From Synechococcus sp. CS-1325 (GTDB lineage Bacteria; Cyanobacteriota; Cyanobacteriia; PCC-6307; Cyanobiaceae): a stretch of 64,000 nucleotides of DNA. Below are positions 8,791 through 18,047 of this stretch, piece after piece. The position numbers and the translations under genes were made by a program. The DNA lies in assembly GCA_025128135.1 (NCBI GenBank), contig JAHLYW010000004.1:43609-107608 (forward strand), read 5' to 3'. The stretch's first letter is position 1; each line of letters starts with the position of its first letter. Below the pieces are notes generated by a model, which had not been told where the DNA came from, searched no databases, and saw nothing but the letters and a program-made list of their open reading frames with translations.

Positions 8791-9578
8791 GCCGGCAACC
8801 GCCCCACCCCCAGGCTGGCGGTCGACCGCTGGATCCGGCCCTGATCGAAGGCCTGGCCGAACTCGACCTGAACCGGCGGCAGCGGCTCGGCTTGGCGGAG
8901 GCGATCTGGGGTGAGGACAAGAGCGCCGCCCAGATCGCCGCCATCCTGGAGCGCCTGGCCGCGGTGGATTCCGAAGGGTTGGCGGGCGCCGCAGCTGAGA
9001 TCATCCTGGTGACTCGGGTGTCGGCGGAGAAAGCCGCTGCTGTGCTGAGCAGGCTGCAGCGCCGCCGGCTGCCCCTGGCGCTGCACCATCACCCCGAGGC
9101 CCGCTGCCTCAGCCTCGGAGCGCTGCCCGGCAGCGAGCAGCCCAGCAGTGAACCGGCTGCCACCGGTGGGGCGCCGGTGGCGATCCTCTGCGGCGGCAGC
9201 AGCGATCTGGTCGTGGCCCGGGAGGCTCTGCTGGCCTTGCGTTGCCACGACATCGGCGCTGATCTGGTCGTGGACGTGGGGATCGCCGGGCTGCATCGGC
9301 TGCTCGGCAAACTGGAGCGGCTGAGCCGGGCCCGGGTGCTGATCGCCTGTGCCGGCATGGAGGGGGCCTTGCCCACCGTGCTGGCCGGCCTGCTGCCGCA
9401 TCCGGTGATCGGCGTGCCAGTTTCCGTGGGCTATGGGGTGAGCGCCGCTGGAACGGCCGCCCTGCACGGAATGCTGGCCAGCTGCGCACCGGGTCTCACC
9501 GTGGTGAACATCGACAACGGCTACGGAGCCGCCATGGCGGCGCTACGGATCCTGAGGGCGGTGAACCCTGAGGAGTGA
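8787..9578 (+). CDS. larB: LarB, nickel-pincer cofactor biosynthesis (NaAD carboxylase/hydrolase)
   Basis: 263 residues. LarB carboxylates the pyridinium ring of nicotinic acid adenine dinucleotide in the first step of the pincer nucleotide cofactor of lactate racemase and related enzymes. The AIR-carboxylase-like C-terminal half is clear: AILCGGSSDLVVAREA (about residue 131), VVDVGIAGLHRLL, ACAGMEGALPTVLAGL, GVPVSVGYGVSAAGTAALHGML and VVNIDNGYGAAM at the end. No larC, larE or LarA-type gene is in the window, so the pathway must be completed elsewhere if it works. Confidence 0.9.
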   Translation: MSRQPPHPQAGGRPLDPALIEGLAELDLNRRQRLGLAEAIWGEDKSAAQIAAILERLAAVDSEGLAGAAAEIILVTRVSAEKAAAVLSRLQRRRLPLALHHHPEARCLSLGALPGSEQPSSEPAATGGAPVAILCGGSSDLVVAREALLALRCHDIGADLVVDVGIAGLHRLLGKLERLSRARVLIACAGMEGALPTVLAGLLPHPVIGVPVSVGYGVSAAGTAALHGMLASCAPGLTVVNIDNGYGAAMAALRILRAVNPEE

Positions 9579-9620
9579 TGAGCAAGTCAGAGATGCTGGA
9601 CGCTCAGATTTGCTGGACGC

Positions 9621-10574
9621 TCAGAGGTGCTGAAGCTGGGGATAGGCCGTGAGCAGCTCCTCGGTGCTCAGCACTTCGCCGGCTCCTTCCGGCTGCCAGA
9701 TCACCTCCAGGGCCAGCAGGTCGTTGGCCGGCACGGCGCCGATCAGCCGCAGGGCCTCCCGCAGGCTCTCGGCAGTGTTGACGGTTTTGATCGGCATCCG
9801 GCCCCGGCTGGCCACCAGCAGGGTGATGGCGATGAAGTCGCTGGCGGCATCGGCATTCCCCGCCGGCCGGGCCGAATCCTGGAAGCGCTGACCGCCCACA
9901 TTGGAGGTCACCTCGCTGCGCAGCTTGCTGCGCTCGGTCATCGAAAGGCGATTGAAGGTGGATTCGGCACTCACGAAGGGAACCTGACCCACCTCACAGT
10001 TGGCGTAGACCCAGAGGTCGGGCTGGCGCATCAGGGCCAGGCTGGTTTCCTGCAGCACCTTCTGAAGGCCGCCGCTGTCGGAGGTGTTGGCCGTGGCCGC
10101 CAGACGGCGGAGATCATCCTGCAGTTCCCGGGCCGTGGCCAGCAGACCCACCTGCAACTGCACCACGTTCACCGGCCCCTCGGCCACCGGGGCATAGCCG
10201 CCGCCGTTGCCGGCCGAAAGGGCGGGTCCGCCGCCTCCCCCTCTGAGTGCATTGACCAGCACCCCGGCGATGGTCATCAGCACCAGGAAGCCGAACAGCC
10301 CGCCGCCGCCGAAGCCGAACATCGGGATCAGGAACGGAAATCCGATTCCGCCACCCCCAAAGCCGCCGCCGTAACCACCGCGATAGCCGCCACCGCCGCC
10401 GAAACCACCGCCGCCATAGCTGCCACCGCTGCGGGGCATCGAAGGGGCCGAGCGGAAACTGCCACCGCCGATGCGGCCGCCACTGGCAGCATCGCTCGGG
10501 CGTGGTGCTGCGAAGAGCAGCAGGCCGCTGGTGAGCAGTGGCAGGAATACCCAGGCGGAGAGGCGCCGAATCAT
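9621..10574 (-). CDS. DUF1517 family membrane protein with Gly-rich segment
   Basis: 317 residues from the ATG at 10574. An N-terminal signal peptide (IRRLSAWVFLPLLTSGLLLFAAP) is followed by a long Gly/Ser/Tyr-rich low-complexity stretch (about residues 35-90), then a hydrophobic segment ending FGFLVLMTIAGVLVNALRGG that characterises this cyanobacterial and plastid family. The C-terminal domain (VVQLQVGLLATARELQDDL onward) is soluble. The frame is open to 10685, but the internal ATG is preferred because the signal peptide follows it directly. Function is unknown; plant relatives are thylakoid or envelope proteins. Confidence 0.82.
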   Translation of the reverse strand: MIRRLSAWVFLPLLTSGLLLFAAPRPSDAASGGRIGGGSFRSAPSMPRSGGSYGGGGFGGGGGYRGGYGGGFGGGGIGFPFLIPMFGFGGGGLFGFLVLMTIAGVLVNALRGGGGGPALSAGNGGGYAPVAEGPVNVVQLQVGLLATARELQDDLRRLAATANTSDSGGLQKVLQETSLALMRQPDLWVYANCEVGQVPFVSAESTFNRLSMTERSKLRSEVTSNVGGQRFQDSARPAGNADAASDFIAITLLVASRGRMPIKTVNTAESLREALRLIGAVPANDLLALEVIWQPEGAGEVLSTEELLTAYPQLQHL

Positions 10575-10694
10575 GGTTGGGTTGAAGGTGGGTTTGAAGT
10601 CTGCCGAAGAAACGGATTTCAAGACTGACTTGAAAAATCTGCGGAAGGAAGCAAGGAAGGAGGGCACGGAAATCGCCCGAAGCATGACTTGAAT

Positions 10695-10910
10695 CTAGGA
10701 ACCCCCCCCCACAATGGTGACCACCTCCAGAACATCCCCCGCCAGAACGGGTTGCTCGCCCCAGTGTCGCCTGGGAAGGATCTCGCCGTTGAACTCCACG
10801 ACCACCAGCCGGGGCTCATAGTTGCAGCAGCGCAGCAGCGCCTCCAGGCTCAGACCGGCCGGGCAGCGGCGCTCCTCGCCGTTGAGCTGCACGCAGATCA
10901 TCGCTGTCAT
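10695..10910 (-). CDS. thiS: Sulfur carrier protein ThiS
   Basis: 71 residues with a ubiquitin-like fold. ThiS carries sulfur as a C-terminal thiocarboxylate for formation of the thiamin thiazole ring. The block LVVVEFNGEILPRRHW and the ending LEVVTIVGGG are typical. The frame ends GGGS and not exactly at Gly-Gly, so Ser may have to be removed before activation. The glycines are encoded by a run of nine G. The start overlaps the thiE stop by 4 bp. Confidence 0.88.
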   Translation of the reverse strand: MTAMICVQLNGEERRCPAGLSLEALLRCCNYEPRLVVVEFNGEILPRRHWGEQPVLAGDVLEVVTIVGGGS

Positions 10911-12037
10911 CGCGGCGCTTCGCCTGGATCTGCCCCGGCCAAGGTGCTGCCATCGAGCAGCCCCAGCAACTGGCGGGTGGCGGCGCCTGGGTCCGGCGCC
11001 GCCGTGATCGCCCGCACCACGGCCACCGCCGGCGCTCCGGCGGCGAGCACCGCCGCCAGGTTGGTGCTGTCGATGCCACCGATCGCAAAGCAGGGAATCG
11101 GGCTGGCGGCCGCCGCCGCCGTCACGTAGGCGAGGCCCACCGGGTCCCGGCCCGGCTTGGTGGGGGTGGCATGAACCGGTCCGACACCGACGTAGTCACA
11201 GCCATCAGCCACCGCCTGATGCAACTGCTCGAGGCGATGGGTGCTCCGGCCGATCAGGCGCTCCCGGCCCAGCAGGCGGCGGGCCAGCGCCGGCGGCAGA
11301 TCACCCTGGCCGAGGTGGACCCCGTCGGCGTCCACCGCCAGGGCGAGGTCCACCCGGTCGTTGACCAGGAACAGGGCGCCATGGCGGGCGCAGAGCTGAC
11401 GCAGGGCGCTCGCCTCGGCATACCGCTGGCTGTCGTCAGCCTGCTTGGCGCGGTATTGCACCAGCCGCACACCGGCCGCCAGCGCCGCCGCCACGGTGGC
11501 CTCCAGCTGGGGCGACGGGCTGGTGACCAGATAGAGGCGGCAGCGGGCCAGCTGGTGGCGACGGCGATCGCCATCGGGGCTGCCGGCCAGCAGATCCACC
11601 TCCAGGTCGTAGAGGGCGTACCGAAGGCTGGCGGCTTCGGCGGCGAGGGTCGGATCGCTGGCGCGGCCGAACTCCTCCAGCACCCGCAGGGCTTCCTGAA
11701 CCCGGCCGGCGTTGGCGGCGACCACCTGGGCAGGACTGCGGCGCTCCAGCTGGGCAGGGTGGCCGAGGCCCGCCGATCCATCGGTGGCGGTGTGGCGCGC
11801 CAGCTTGTAGCGCTCCAGATGACAGCGACCCAACCGCTGGCGCATGTCCTTGGTGCGGGCGACGAGATCAGCGCGCCCCAGGCCGAAGCGGCACCAGTCT
11901 TCGATCACCCGCAGCCCTTCCCGGGCCCGATCGAGGTTGGCATCGATCAAGCGGTCCACCGCAGCCGGCGGGGGGGAGGAAGCCGGCAGCGGGGAGAAAG
12001 CCGGCGGGTCGATGGCAGAGGGTGTGGGCTGGATCAC
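10907..12037 (-). CDS. thiE: Thiamine phosphate synthase ThiE with N-terminal ThiD2-like domain
   Basis: 376 residues. The C-terminal part (about residue 165 on) is a TIM-barrel ThiE that joins HMP-PP and the thiazole phosphate: CRLYLVTSPSP, VRLVQYRAKQADD, LFLVNDRVDLALAVDADGVHLGQ, then YVGVGPVHATPTKPG and CFAIGGIDS. The N-terminal part (VDRLIDANLDRAREGLRVIEDWCRF, about residues 27-150) is the helical ThiD2-type domain usual in cyanobacterial ThiE. The first 25 residues are Pro-rich and variable. It forms a two-gene unit with thiS. The divergent neighbour is the tiny membrane protein at 12143. Confidence 0.92.
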   Translation of the reverse strand: MIQPTPSAIDPPAFSPLPASSPPPAAVDRLIDANLDRAREGLRVIEDWCRFGLGRADLVARTKDMRQRLGRCHLERYKLARHTATDGSAGLGHPAQLERRSPAQVVAANAGRVQEALRVLEEFGRASDPTLAAEAASLRYALYDLEVDLLAGSPDGDRRRHQLARCRLYLVTSPSPQLEATVAAALAAGVRLVQYRAKQADDSQRYAEASALRQLCARHGALFLVNDRVDLALAVDADGVHLGQGDLPPALARRLLGRERLIGRSTHRLEQLHQAVADGCDYVGVGPVHATPTKPGRDPVGLAYVTAAAAASPIPCFAIGGIDSTNLAAVLAAGAPAVAVVRAITAAPDPGAATRQLLGLLDGSTLAGADPGEAPR

Positions 12038-12066
12038 ATGGTTCTGACGGGGGAGCGGAAGCTGCC

Positions 12067-12072
12067 TAGGTT
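12067..12072 (+). promoter_or_regulatory. Candidate -10 element for the small membrane protein
   Basis: TAGGTT inside CCTAGGTTGATC, in the divergent region after the thiE start. The same CCTAGGTTG string occurs upstream of the protease-lipase gene near 39050. A weak -35-like TTCTGA lies at 12042-12047 with a 19-bp spacer. Confidence 0.3.
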
Positions 12073-12142
12073 GATCACAACGGGGACGGGACCTTTGGCC
12101 AAGGATTCGGGTGGCAACGACGTCGTCGGTGGCGACAATCCC

Positions 12143-12232
12143 ATGCTGGTGTTGATCACGGGAATTCTGCTGCTGGGCGGCATCGGCCTATTCATCAGCT
12201 GGGGCCTCACTCACGCCTATCCGGCCGCCTGA
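12143..12232 (+). CDS. Tiny single-span membrane protein
   Basis: 29 residues from the ATG at 12143. One hydrophobic helix (LVLITGILLLGGIGLFISW) is followed by a short polar tail (GLTHAYPAA). An in-frame TTG at 12095 would add 16 residues. The size recalls the small subunits of photosynthetic or respiratory complexes, but the sequence does not match PetG/L/N, PsbM/T/X or PsaM as I know them, so I give no function. A candidate -10 box precedes it, and its last 45 bp overlap the 3' end of ribF on the other strand. Confidence 0.5.
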   Translation: MLVLITGILLLGGIGLFISWGLTHAYPAA

Positions 12233-13195
12233 GCCGATCACTCCTGCCAGTGCCGAGAGGATCCGGCGGGAGCGATCGGCATCCGCACCGATCTGGGCGC
12301 TGAGCGCCTCCAGGCTCCCGAAGCGTTGCTGGTGGCGCAGCAGCTCCACCGGCTCCACCTCCAGTTCCTTGCCTTCGAGCTCCAGTTGGCGGTCCAGCAG
12401 GTGCACCTCCACGGCCGAAGGGGCCAGCGGGTCAACCGTGGGCTGGGGACCCAGGTTCATCACGGCGGCCAGCGGCTCAGCCCCCCCCCCACGCACGAGC
12501 GCGGCGTAGACCCCTTCGGCGGGCAGGAACTTGCGGCCATCCACCCGCAGGTTGGCGGTGGGCCAGCCCAGCTCCCGCCCCAGGCCGCGACCGCGCACCA
12601 CCCGCCCGCTGAAGCGATAGGGCCGCTCCAGCAGGCGGGTGGCCTCGGCGATCGCGCCAGCGGCGAGGGCACGGCGGATGCGGCTGCTGCTGACCCGCTC
12701 GGCACCGTCCCACAGCATCGGCAGCACCTGCACCCGCAGGCCATGGTCTGCGCCGATCCGCCGCAGGGTCTCCGTGTCGCCGCTGCGACCCGCCCCGAAC
12801 CGGAAGTTCTCCCCCACCGCCACCTCGCGGGCAGCCAGCTGACCCACCAGCACCTGCTCCACGAATGCTTCCGGGCTGAGGGCCGCCAGATCACGGGTGA
12901 AGGGCACCAGCACCAGCTGCTGGATGCCGCAGGGCGCCAGCAGCGAGAGCTTCTCGACGGGCAGGTCGAGCCGCAGACGGGTTTCGCCGTAGAGCAGCTC
13001 GCGGGGGTGGGGCCAGAAGCTCACCACCGTGGGAACCAGGCCAGGGGCTGGATCCGTCGCGATCGCGGCGATCACGCGACGGTGGCCCTGGTGCAGGCCA
13101 TCGAAGCTGCCGAGGGCCAGGGCCGTGGGGCCCAGGGCGTCCTGGGGTGATCGCAGGGGAATCAACGGTGCGGCCAGTGCCCTGATCAAATCCAT
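12188..13195 (-). CDS. ribF: Bifunctional riboflavin kinase/FAD synthetase RibF
   Basis: 335 residues from the ATG at 13195 (MDLIRALAAP). The N-terminal FAD synthetase domain has the nucleotidyl-transferase motif LGSFDGLHQGHRRV and later GENFRFGAGRSGD and VSSSRIRRALAAG. The C-terminal riboflavin kinase domain shows GRVVRGRGLGRELGWPTANL and AAVMNLGPQPTV. It makes FMN and then FAD. An in-frame run of ten G encodes part of RGGGAEP. The C-terminus overlaps the opposite-strand tiny gene by 45 bp. Confidence 0.95.
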   Translation of the reverse strand: MDLIRALAAPLIPLRSPQDALGPTALALGSFDGLHQGHRRVIAAIATDPAPGLVPTVVSFWPHPRELLYGETRLRLDLPVEKLSLLAPCGIQQLVLVPFTRDLAALSPEAFVEQVLVGQLAAREVAVGENFRFGAGRSGDTETLRRIGADHGLRVQVLPMLWDGAERVSSSRIRRALAAGAIAEATRLLERPYRFSGRVVRGRGLGRELGWPTANLRVDGRKFLPAEGVYAALVRGGGAEPLAAVMNLGPQPTVDPLAPSAVEVHLLDRQLELEGKELEVEPVELLRHQQRFGSLEALSAQIGADADRSRRILSALAGVIGSGGRIGVSEAPADE

Positions 13196-13275
13196 CCTTC
13201 CACGGCAACACCGATCACCGCGTGCTGCGTCAGCCATGGCAAGTTTGGGGCGTCAAGTCCCGCCGCCCGATTCCG

Positions 13276-13857
13276 ATGGCCGATCGCCTCGACCTGCAGC
13301 TGGTGTCCGCAGCGGTCAGGCGAATGGGCTGGATCCGCTTCTGGGCCCAGCTGGTGCTGGGGGTGGTGGTGATCGGGGTGCTGTTCTTCAACAACATCAG
13401 CGGACGGCTGGCCGCCAATTCCAGCCGGGCCCTGGGCCTGGGTCCGGGACTTTCCCTCACCACCCTCTCGTTCCTGGTCCTGCTCTGGTCGCTGTGGCAG
13501 GCCTGGCTGGTGGTGCGCTGCGGCCGCGCCCTGGCCAGCCCGGTGCGGCCGAGCCGCGGTGAAACGGCCCGCCTCGTGAAGCGCGCCCTGATCGCCGACC
13601 TGGCCGGCCTCAGCCTGGCCGCTGTCGGATACCAGGCCCTGGCCGGCAGCCTGTTCGTCCAGGCCTCGATGCAGGTGCCGGGCTTCTTCGGGGCCCAGCT
13701 GGCCGTTCCGCCCGGCACCCGCGGTGGCCTGATGGGCCTGCCGATCACCTCGATCGAGATGCTCTCCGTGCTGAGCAACACCCAGGTGCTGTTCGCCCAC
13801 CTGATCGGGCTGCTGATCAGCCTCTGGCTGCTGCAGCGGGTCTACCGGCCCACCTAG
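13276..13857 (+). CDS. DUF3611 family membrane protein
   Basis: 193 residues with four likely transmembrane segments (near residues 18-40, 60-80, 105-125 and 165-188). The blocks [24 protein letters not shown] and [21 protein letters not shown] fit DUF3611, a family shared by cyanobacteria and plastids with no settled function. It is divergent from ribF (80 bp apart) and convergent with surE, whose stop it overlaps by 4 bp. Confidence 0.8.
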   Translation: MADRLDLQLVSAAVRRMGWIRFWAQLVLGVVVIGVLFFNNISGRLAANSSRALGLGPGLSLTTLSFLVLLWSLWQAWLVVRCGRALASPVRPSRGETARLVKRALIADLAGLSLAAVGYQALAGSLFVQASMQVPGFFGAQLAVPPGTRGGLMGLPITSIEMLSVLSNTQVLFAHLIGLLISLWLLQRVYRPT

Positions 13858-14657
13858 GGCCACACCTGGGGCACCAGGTCCTGCAGCGCCGCCAGCCCGC
13901 CCCGCCAGAACAGCTCCGGCTGCAGGGGGGTGAGAGCAGCACCGCCCCGATGGATCTGGGCCACGTCCGTCGGCCAGTCGCGCGGGCCGGCCGTGGCCGA
14001 CTCCAGATCGACCACCACCTCCCCGGCCAGCCAGTAGTAGGTGCGGCCACGGGGATCGGTGCGCTCATTGAACTGATCCAGATAGCGCCTCACCGCTGGG
14101 CGGCACCAGCGCAGCGGCCCGATCTCGGCGCCAGGCAGGGCCGGCACGTTGAGGTTGAGCAGCAGGCCGTCAGGCCAGCCCGCCGCGATCACCCGTTCAG
14201 CCAGATCGAGGGCCAGGGCGGCCGCCGGCTCGAACTGCCGCCACTGAAAGCAGGCACTGCTCACCGCCAGGGCCCGCAGGCCTTCAAGGGTGCCCTCCAT
14301 GGCCGCGGCCACCGTGCCGGAATAGAACACATCACTGCCCAGGTTCGGGCCGTGGTTGATGCCGGAGAGCACCAGGTCGGGGGGGCTCTCCAACAGTCTG
14401 CCGAGGGCCAGCTTGACGCAGTCGGAGGGGGTGCCGCTGCAGGCCCAGGCCGTCACCCCGGCGGCGAACAGCCCATCGGCGCGCTCGGCCCGCAGCGGCG
14501 TCTGCATGGTGAGGCCGTGGCCGGTGGCGGAGCGCTCCTGATCGGGACAGACCACGGTGACCGTGTGGCCCCTGGACGCCGCCTCGGCCGCCAGGGCCTG
14601 GATCCCGGCGGCGAAGACTCCGTCATCGTTGCTGATCAGGATCCGCAGGGGAGTCAT
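13854..14657 (-). CDS. surE: 5'/3'-nucleotidase SurE
   Basis: 267 residues. SurE is a divalent-metal-dependent nucleoside monophosphate phosphatase. The opening [19 protein letters not shown] contains the metal-binding Asp-Asp pair. [29 protein letters not shown] and [29 protein letters not shown] are all present. The length is usual. It is divergent from pheS with about 80 bp between starts. Confidence 0.96.
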   Translation of the reverse strand: MTPLRILISNDDGVFAAGIQALAAEAASRGHTVTVVCPDQERSATGHGLTMQTPLRAERADGLFAAGVTAWACSGTPSDCVKLALGRLLESPPDLVLSGINHGPNLGSDVFYSGTVAAAMEGTLEGLRALAVSSACFQWRQFEPAAALALDLAERVIAAGWPDGLLLNLNVPALPGAEIGPLRWCRPAVRRYLDQFNERTDPRGRTYYWLAGEVVVDLESATAGPRDWPTDVAQIHRGGAALTPLQPELFWRGGLAALQDLVPQVWP

Positions 14658-14709
14658 CGGCAGGGAGGGCAGGGCCAGGGCTGGGCGAAAGCTAAGTGGC
14701 CCTGCTCCC

Positions 14710-14715
14710 TACAGT
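14710..14715 (+). promoter_or_regulatory. Candidate -10 element for pheS
   Basis: TACAGT lies 22 bp upstream of the TTG start at 14738, in the surE-pheS divergent gap. No clear -35 box is seen. Confidence 0.3.
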
Positions 14716-14737
14716 CAGGCCTCGATGCCCGGGTTCC

Positions 14738-15745
14738 TTGAGCGCCACGATCAGCCTCCAGCAGCTCAGCGAGCAGCTCGACAGCCTGGAGGCCGAAGCC
14801 GCCGCGGCGATTCAGGCGGCCGCCAGCGCCGCCGAGCTCGAACCGCTGCGGGTGGGACTGCTCGGCAAGAAGGGGCGCCTCTCCGCCGTGCTCGGGGCGA
14901 TGGGCCGGCTCTCGGCTGAGGAGCGGCCCCTGGTGGGCCAGCGGGCCAACCGGCTCAAGGAGCAACTCCAGCAGCTGCTGGCCGAGCGGCTGGGCACGCT
15001 CAAGGGGGCGGCGCTCGAGGCTCGGCTGCAGGGCGAACGGCTGGATGTGACCGCCCCGAGCCGGTACGCCCCGGCCGGTCACCGCCATCCGCTGATCTCC
15101 ACCACCGAGGAAATCGTTGACATCTTCGCCGGCCTGGGTTACCGGGTGGAGGAAGGGCCCGAGGTGGAAACCGACCACTACAACTTCACAGCCCTGAACA
15201 TCCCGCCCCACCATCCGGCCCGGGACATGCAGGACACCTTCTATCTCCCGGAGGGCTCCCTGCTGCGCACCCACACCTCACCGGTGCAGATCCGCCATCT
15301 GGAGGCCAACCCGCCGCCGGTGCGGATCGTCGCCCCGGGCCGGGTCTATCGCCGGGATGCCGTCGATGCCACCCACTCACCGGTGTTCCATCAGGTGGAA
15401 GTGCTCGCCCTCGACGAGGGCCTCGACTTCAGCCACCTGCGCGGCACCGTCACCGCCTTCCTGCAGGCGTTCTTCGGCGACCTGCCGGTGCGCTTCCGGG
15501 CCAGCTACTTCCCCTTCACCGAACCGTCCGCCGAGGTGGACGTGCAATGGCGCGGCCGCTGGCTGGAGGTGATGGGTTGCGGCATGGTCGATCCTGCCGT
15601 GCTGGAAGGTCTGGGGCTGGATCCGGAGCGCTGGAGTGGCTTCGCCGCCGGGCTTGGCGTGGAGCGTTTCTGCATGGTGCGCCACGGCATCGACGACATC
15701 CGCCGCCTGTTCAGCAGCGACCTGCGCTTCCTGGAACAGTTCTGA
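14738..15745 (+). CDS. pheS: Phenylalanyl-tRNA synthetase alpha subunit PheS
   Basis: 335 residues from the TTG at 14738, giving [10 protein letters not shown], which is how relatives in marine Synechococcus begin as I recall; the frame stays open to 14696. The coiled-coil N-terminal arm runs to about residue 90. Class II synthetase motifs follow: [19 protein letters not shown] with the Phe-tRNA synthetase signature, [15 protein letters not shown] (motif 2 region), [21 protein letters not shown], and [18 protein letters not shown] (motif 3). It pairs with PheT, which is not in this window. Confidence 0.95.
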   Translation: MSATISLQQLSEQLDSLEAEAAAAIQAAASAAELEPLRVGLLGKKGRLSAVLGAMGRLSAEERPLVGQRANRLKEQLQQLLAERLGTLKGAALEARLQGERLDVTAPSRYAPAGHRHPLISTTEEIVDIFAGLGYRVEEGPEVETDHYNFTALNIPPHHPARDMQDTFYLPEGSLLRTHTSPVQIRHLEANPPPVRIVAPGRVYRRDAVDATHSPVFHQVEVLALDEGLDFSHLRGTVTAFLQAFFGDLPVRFRASYFPFTEPSAEVDVQWRGRWLEVMGCGMVDPAVLEGLGLDPERWSGFAAGLGVERFCMVRHGIDDIRRLFSSDLRFLEQF

Positions 15746-15796
15746 GCAGCGGGTCCGGGGAGCCCGATAAACTCCGGGATCACCCGCCTGCGATCG

Positions 15797-16753
15797 GTGC
15801 CCTGCGTCGGACTGATCGTCAACGATGGCAAGGACCTCGCCCTGGCAACGGCCGAGGCCATCGAGGCGCACTTCACGGCGGCCGGAACCAGCGTGGTGCG
15901 GGTGAGCAGCTCCGGCGGTGTGGTGGGGTTCGCCAATCCCGATCAGCACCTGCGCACCCTCGGCTATGCCGCCTGCGTGCCGCCCAGCTTTCACCCCGAC
16001 CTGAGCCTGGCGGTGGTGCTGGGCGGCGATGGCACCGTGCTTTCCGCGGCCCGCCAGACAGCCCCGATCGGGGTGCCGATCCTGACGATCAACACCGGCC
16101 ACATGGGCTTCCTGGCTGAGGCCTACGTCCATGAGCTCGAAGCGGTGCTGCAGCAGTTGCAGGCCGGCCAGTGGACCGTGGAGGAGCGCTCCATGCTGGT
16201 GGTGAGCGTGATGCGGGGCGAGCAGCGCCGCTGGGAAGTGCTCTGCCTCAACGAGATGGCCCTGCACCGCGAACCCCTCACCAGCATGTGCCACTTCGAA
16301 ATCGCCATCGGCGGCCACGTGCCGGTGGACATCTCCGCCGACGGGGTGATTCTCTCCACCCCGACCGGCTCGACCGCCTACGCGCTCAGCGCCGGCGGTC
16401 CGGTGATCACTCCCGATTGTCCGGTGCTGCAGCTCACCCCGATCGCACCCCACTCGCTCGCCTCCCGGGCCCTGGTGTTCAGCGACCGGGAACCGGTGAC
16501 GATCTTCCCGGCCACGCCGGAGCGGCTGATGATGGTGGTGGACGGCAGTGCCGGCTGCTATGTCTGGCCCGAAGACCGGGTGCTGATCCGCCGCAGTGAA
16601 CACCCGGCCCGCTTCGTGCGGCTCCAGGATCACGAGTTCTTCCAGGTGCTGCGCAACAAGCTCGGCTGGGGCCTGCCCCACGTGGCCAAGCCCGGCAGCT
16701 CGAAGCCCGGCGCCAGCCAGCGGGGCCAGATGCGGCGGGGGCGGCGGGGATGA
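15797..16753 (+). CDS. nadK: NAD kinase
   Basis: 318 residues from a GTG. It phosphorylates NAD to NADP. The key motif [12 protein letters not shown] is near residue 77, followed by [24 protein letters not shown], and [21 protein letters not shown], which carries the conserved glycines and Asp. The C-terminal 25 residues are basic and look dispensable. Its stop overlaps the following response-regulator start (ATGA). Confidence 0.95.
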   Translation: MPCVGLIVNDGKDLALATAEAIEAHFTAAGTSVVRVSSSGGVVGFANPDQHLRTLGYAACVPPSFHPDLSLAVVLGGDGTVLSAARQTAPIGVPILTINTGHMGFLAEAYVHELEAVLQQLQAGQWTVEERSMLVVSVMRGEQRRWEVLCLNEMALHREPLTSMCHFEIAIGGHVPVDISADGVILSTPTGSTAYALSAGGPVITPDCPVLQLTPIAPHSLASRALVFSDREPVTIFPATPERLMMVVDGSAGCYVWPEDRVLIRRSEHPARFVRLQDHEFFQVLRNKLGWGLPHVAKPGSSKPGASQRGQMRRGRRG

Positions 16754-17433
16754 GCCGTGGGGAATGGATCCTGCTGGTCGGTCCCCAGGCCGAAGCCAGG
16801 GCCGATCGCCTGCTGGCCTCGGGCTACCGCGTCGCCCGGCTGGGCAGCCTGCTGGAGCCGCCGCTGCTGGCGCTGCTCTCCGGTGAGGAGGCCCGCGCCC
16901 TCCTGCCCACCCTGCGGCTGACCATGCCGGAGCTGGCCCTGCTGCTCGACATCGGCTCCGACAGCGTCGCAGGCCGCTCCGAATGCCTCCAGGCCGGTGC
17001 CGATGATTTCTGGCTGTCGAGCGCCGGCTCCAGCGATCTGCTGAGCCGCGTGCGGCTGCATCTGCAGCTGGGCAGCCACCGGTCACCGCCCCGGGGCGTG
17101 ATCCAGGTGGCTGATCTGCGGGTCGACACGGGCAGCCGCGAGGTGCGTCGAGGCAGCCGCCTGATCAACCTGACCGCCCGGGAGTATCAATTGCTGATGG
17201 TGCTGCTGCTCCACGTCGGGGAAGTGCTCAGCCGGGAGCAGATCCTGCGCGAGGCCTGGGGAGACCAGCCGGAACCGGCCAGCAACGTGGTGGAGGTCTA
17301 TGTGCGCTACCTCCGCCAGAAACTGGAGGAGCAGGGGGAACGGCGGCTGATCCACACCCTGCGGGGCCAGGGCTACTGCCTCTGCGACAGCCAGCCACCC
17401 GCCAGGTCAGCTCCAGGGCGGACAGCCCCATGA
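16750..17433 (+). CDS. OmpR-type regulator with degenerate receiver domain
   Basis: 227 residues. The C-terminal winged helix (about residues 120-222) is standard: [21 protein letters not shown], then [13 protein letters not shown] and [13 protein letters not shown]. The N-terminal half still aligns with a receiver fold around [16 protein letters not shown] and LLSRVRLHL. However, the phospho-acceptor Asp region reads [16 protein letters not shown], and the usual Lys-Pro pair after AGADDF is SSAGSS. The receiver therefore probably cannot be phosphorylated in the normal way. No kinase is adjacent. It is translationally coupled to nadK and to the DUF192 gene. Confidence 0.85.
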   Translation: MSRGEWILLVGPQAEARADRLLASGYRVARLGSLLEPPLLALLSGEEARALLPTLRLTMPELALLLDIGSDSVAGRSECLQAGADDFWLSSAGSSDLLSRVRLHLQLGSHRSPPRGVIQVADLRVDTGSREVRRGSRLINLTAREYQLLMVLLLHVGEVLSREQILREAWGDQPEPASNVVEVYVRYLRQKLEEQGERRLIHTLRGQGYCLCDSQPPARSAPGRTAP

Positions 17434-18047
17434 ATCCCCCCATCAGCAATCGACTGGCACGCTGGGGCGCCCTGCAGGCCTGCCTGCTCACGCTGGCGAC
17501 GGCCGTGGGAGCCGATCAACGGGCACCGTCCGAACCGCCCCAGTTCCTGCCGATCGAGGCGGAATGGTGCCTGGAGCCAGCGGCGATCACGACGCCTCCG
17601 GCAGCGACGCCCTGTCTGCAGCTGGAGGTGCCGCGCACCCCGCGCCAGTACGCCTGGGGAATGATGGGACGTCCCCCCCTCGGTGCCCTGCGCGGCATGT
17701 GGTTCCGGTTCGAGCCGGCCAGTCCGGTGAGCTTCTGGATGCACCGCACCCTGGTGCCGCTCGACATGGTGTTCCTGCGCGGTGGCCGGGTGATTGCCAT
17801 CGAGGCCTCCGCTCCACCCTGTCCGCGCCTGCCCTGCCCGAGTTACGGGCCGGCAGAACCCGCCGATGGCGTGGTTGAGCTCGACGGGGGCGAAGCGGAG
17901 CGGCTGGGGATCAGGCTGGGCTCAGCCGCTGCGCTGCGCTGGCGAGGGACATCGGGCCGGCCTGATCAGGGCTTGGCCAGCGGCAGCAGGCACTTGTCCG
18001 AATCGCAACCGGCTGGCCCGGCTTCGACCAGTTCGCCGCCGTCGTAG
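17430..18047 (+). CDS. DUF192 family protein, secreted or anchored
   Basis: 205 residues. A signal-like N-terminus (about residues 8-28) precedes the DUF192 barrel: LEVPRTPRQYAWGMMGRPPLGALRGMWF, SFWMHRTLVPLDMVFLRGGRV and GVVELDGGEAERLGI are typical. The family is widespread and without known enzymatic activity. The start overlaps the regulator stop (ATGA). The last 82 bp run over the 3' end of nrdJ on the other strand, and the extra C-terminal tail rich in Ser and Pro may not be functional. Confidence 0.82.
   Translation: MNPPISNRLARWGALQACLLTLATAVGADQRAPSEPPQFLPIEAEWCLEPAAITTPPAATPCLQLEVPRTPRQYAWGMMGRPPLGALRGMWFRFEPASPVSFWMHRTLVPLDMVFLRGGRVIAIEASAPPCPRLPCPSYGPAEPADGVVELDGGEAERLGIRLGSAAALRWRGTSGRPDQGLASGSRHLSESQPAGPASTSSPPS

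Noticed and set aside
11171-12142. Long plus-strand frame leading into the tiny membrane protein
   Set aside because: Antisense to thiE; only the last 29 codons (perhaps 45) look like a real protein.
15377-17086. 569-codon minus-strand frame across pheS, nadK and the regulator
   Set aside because: Spans three real genes on the other strand and shows no domain.
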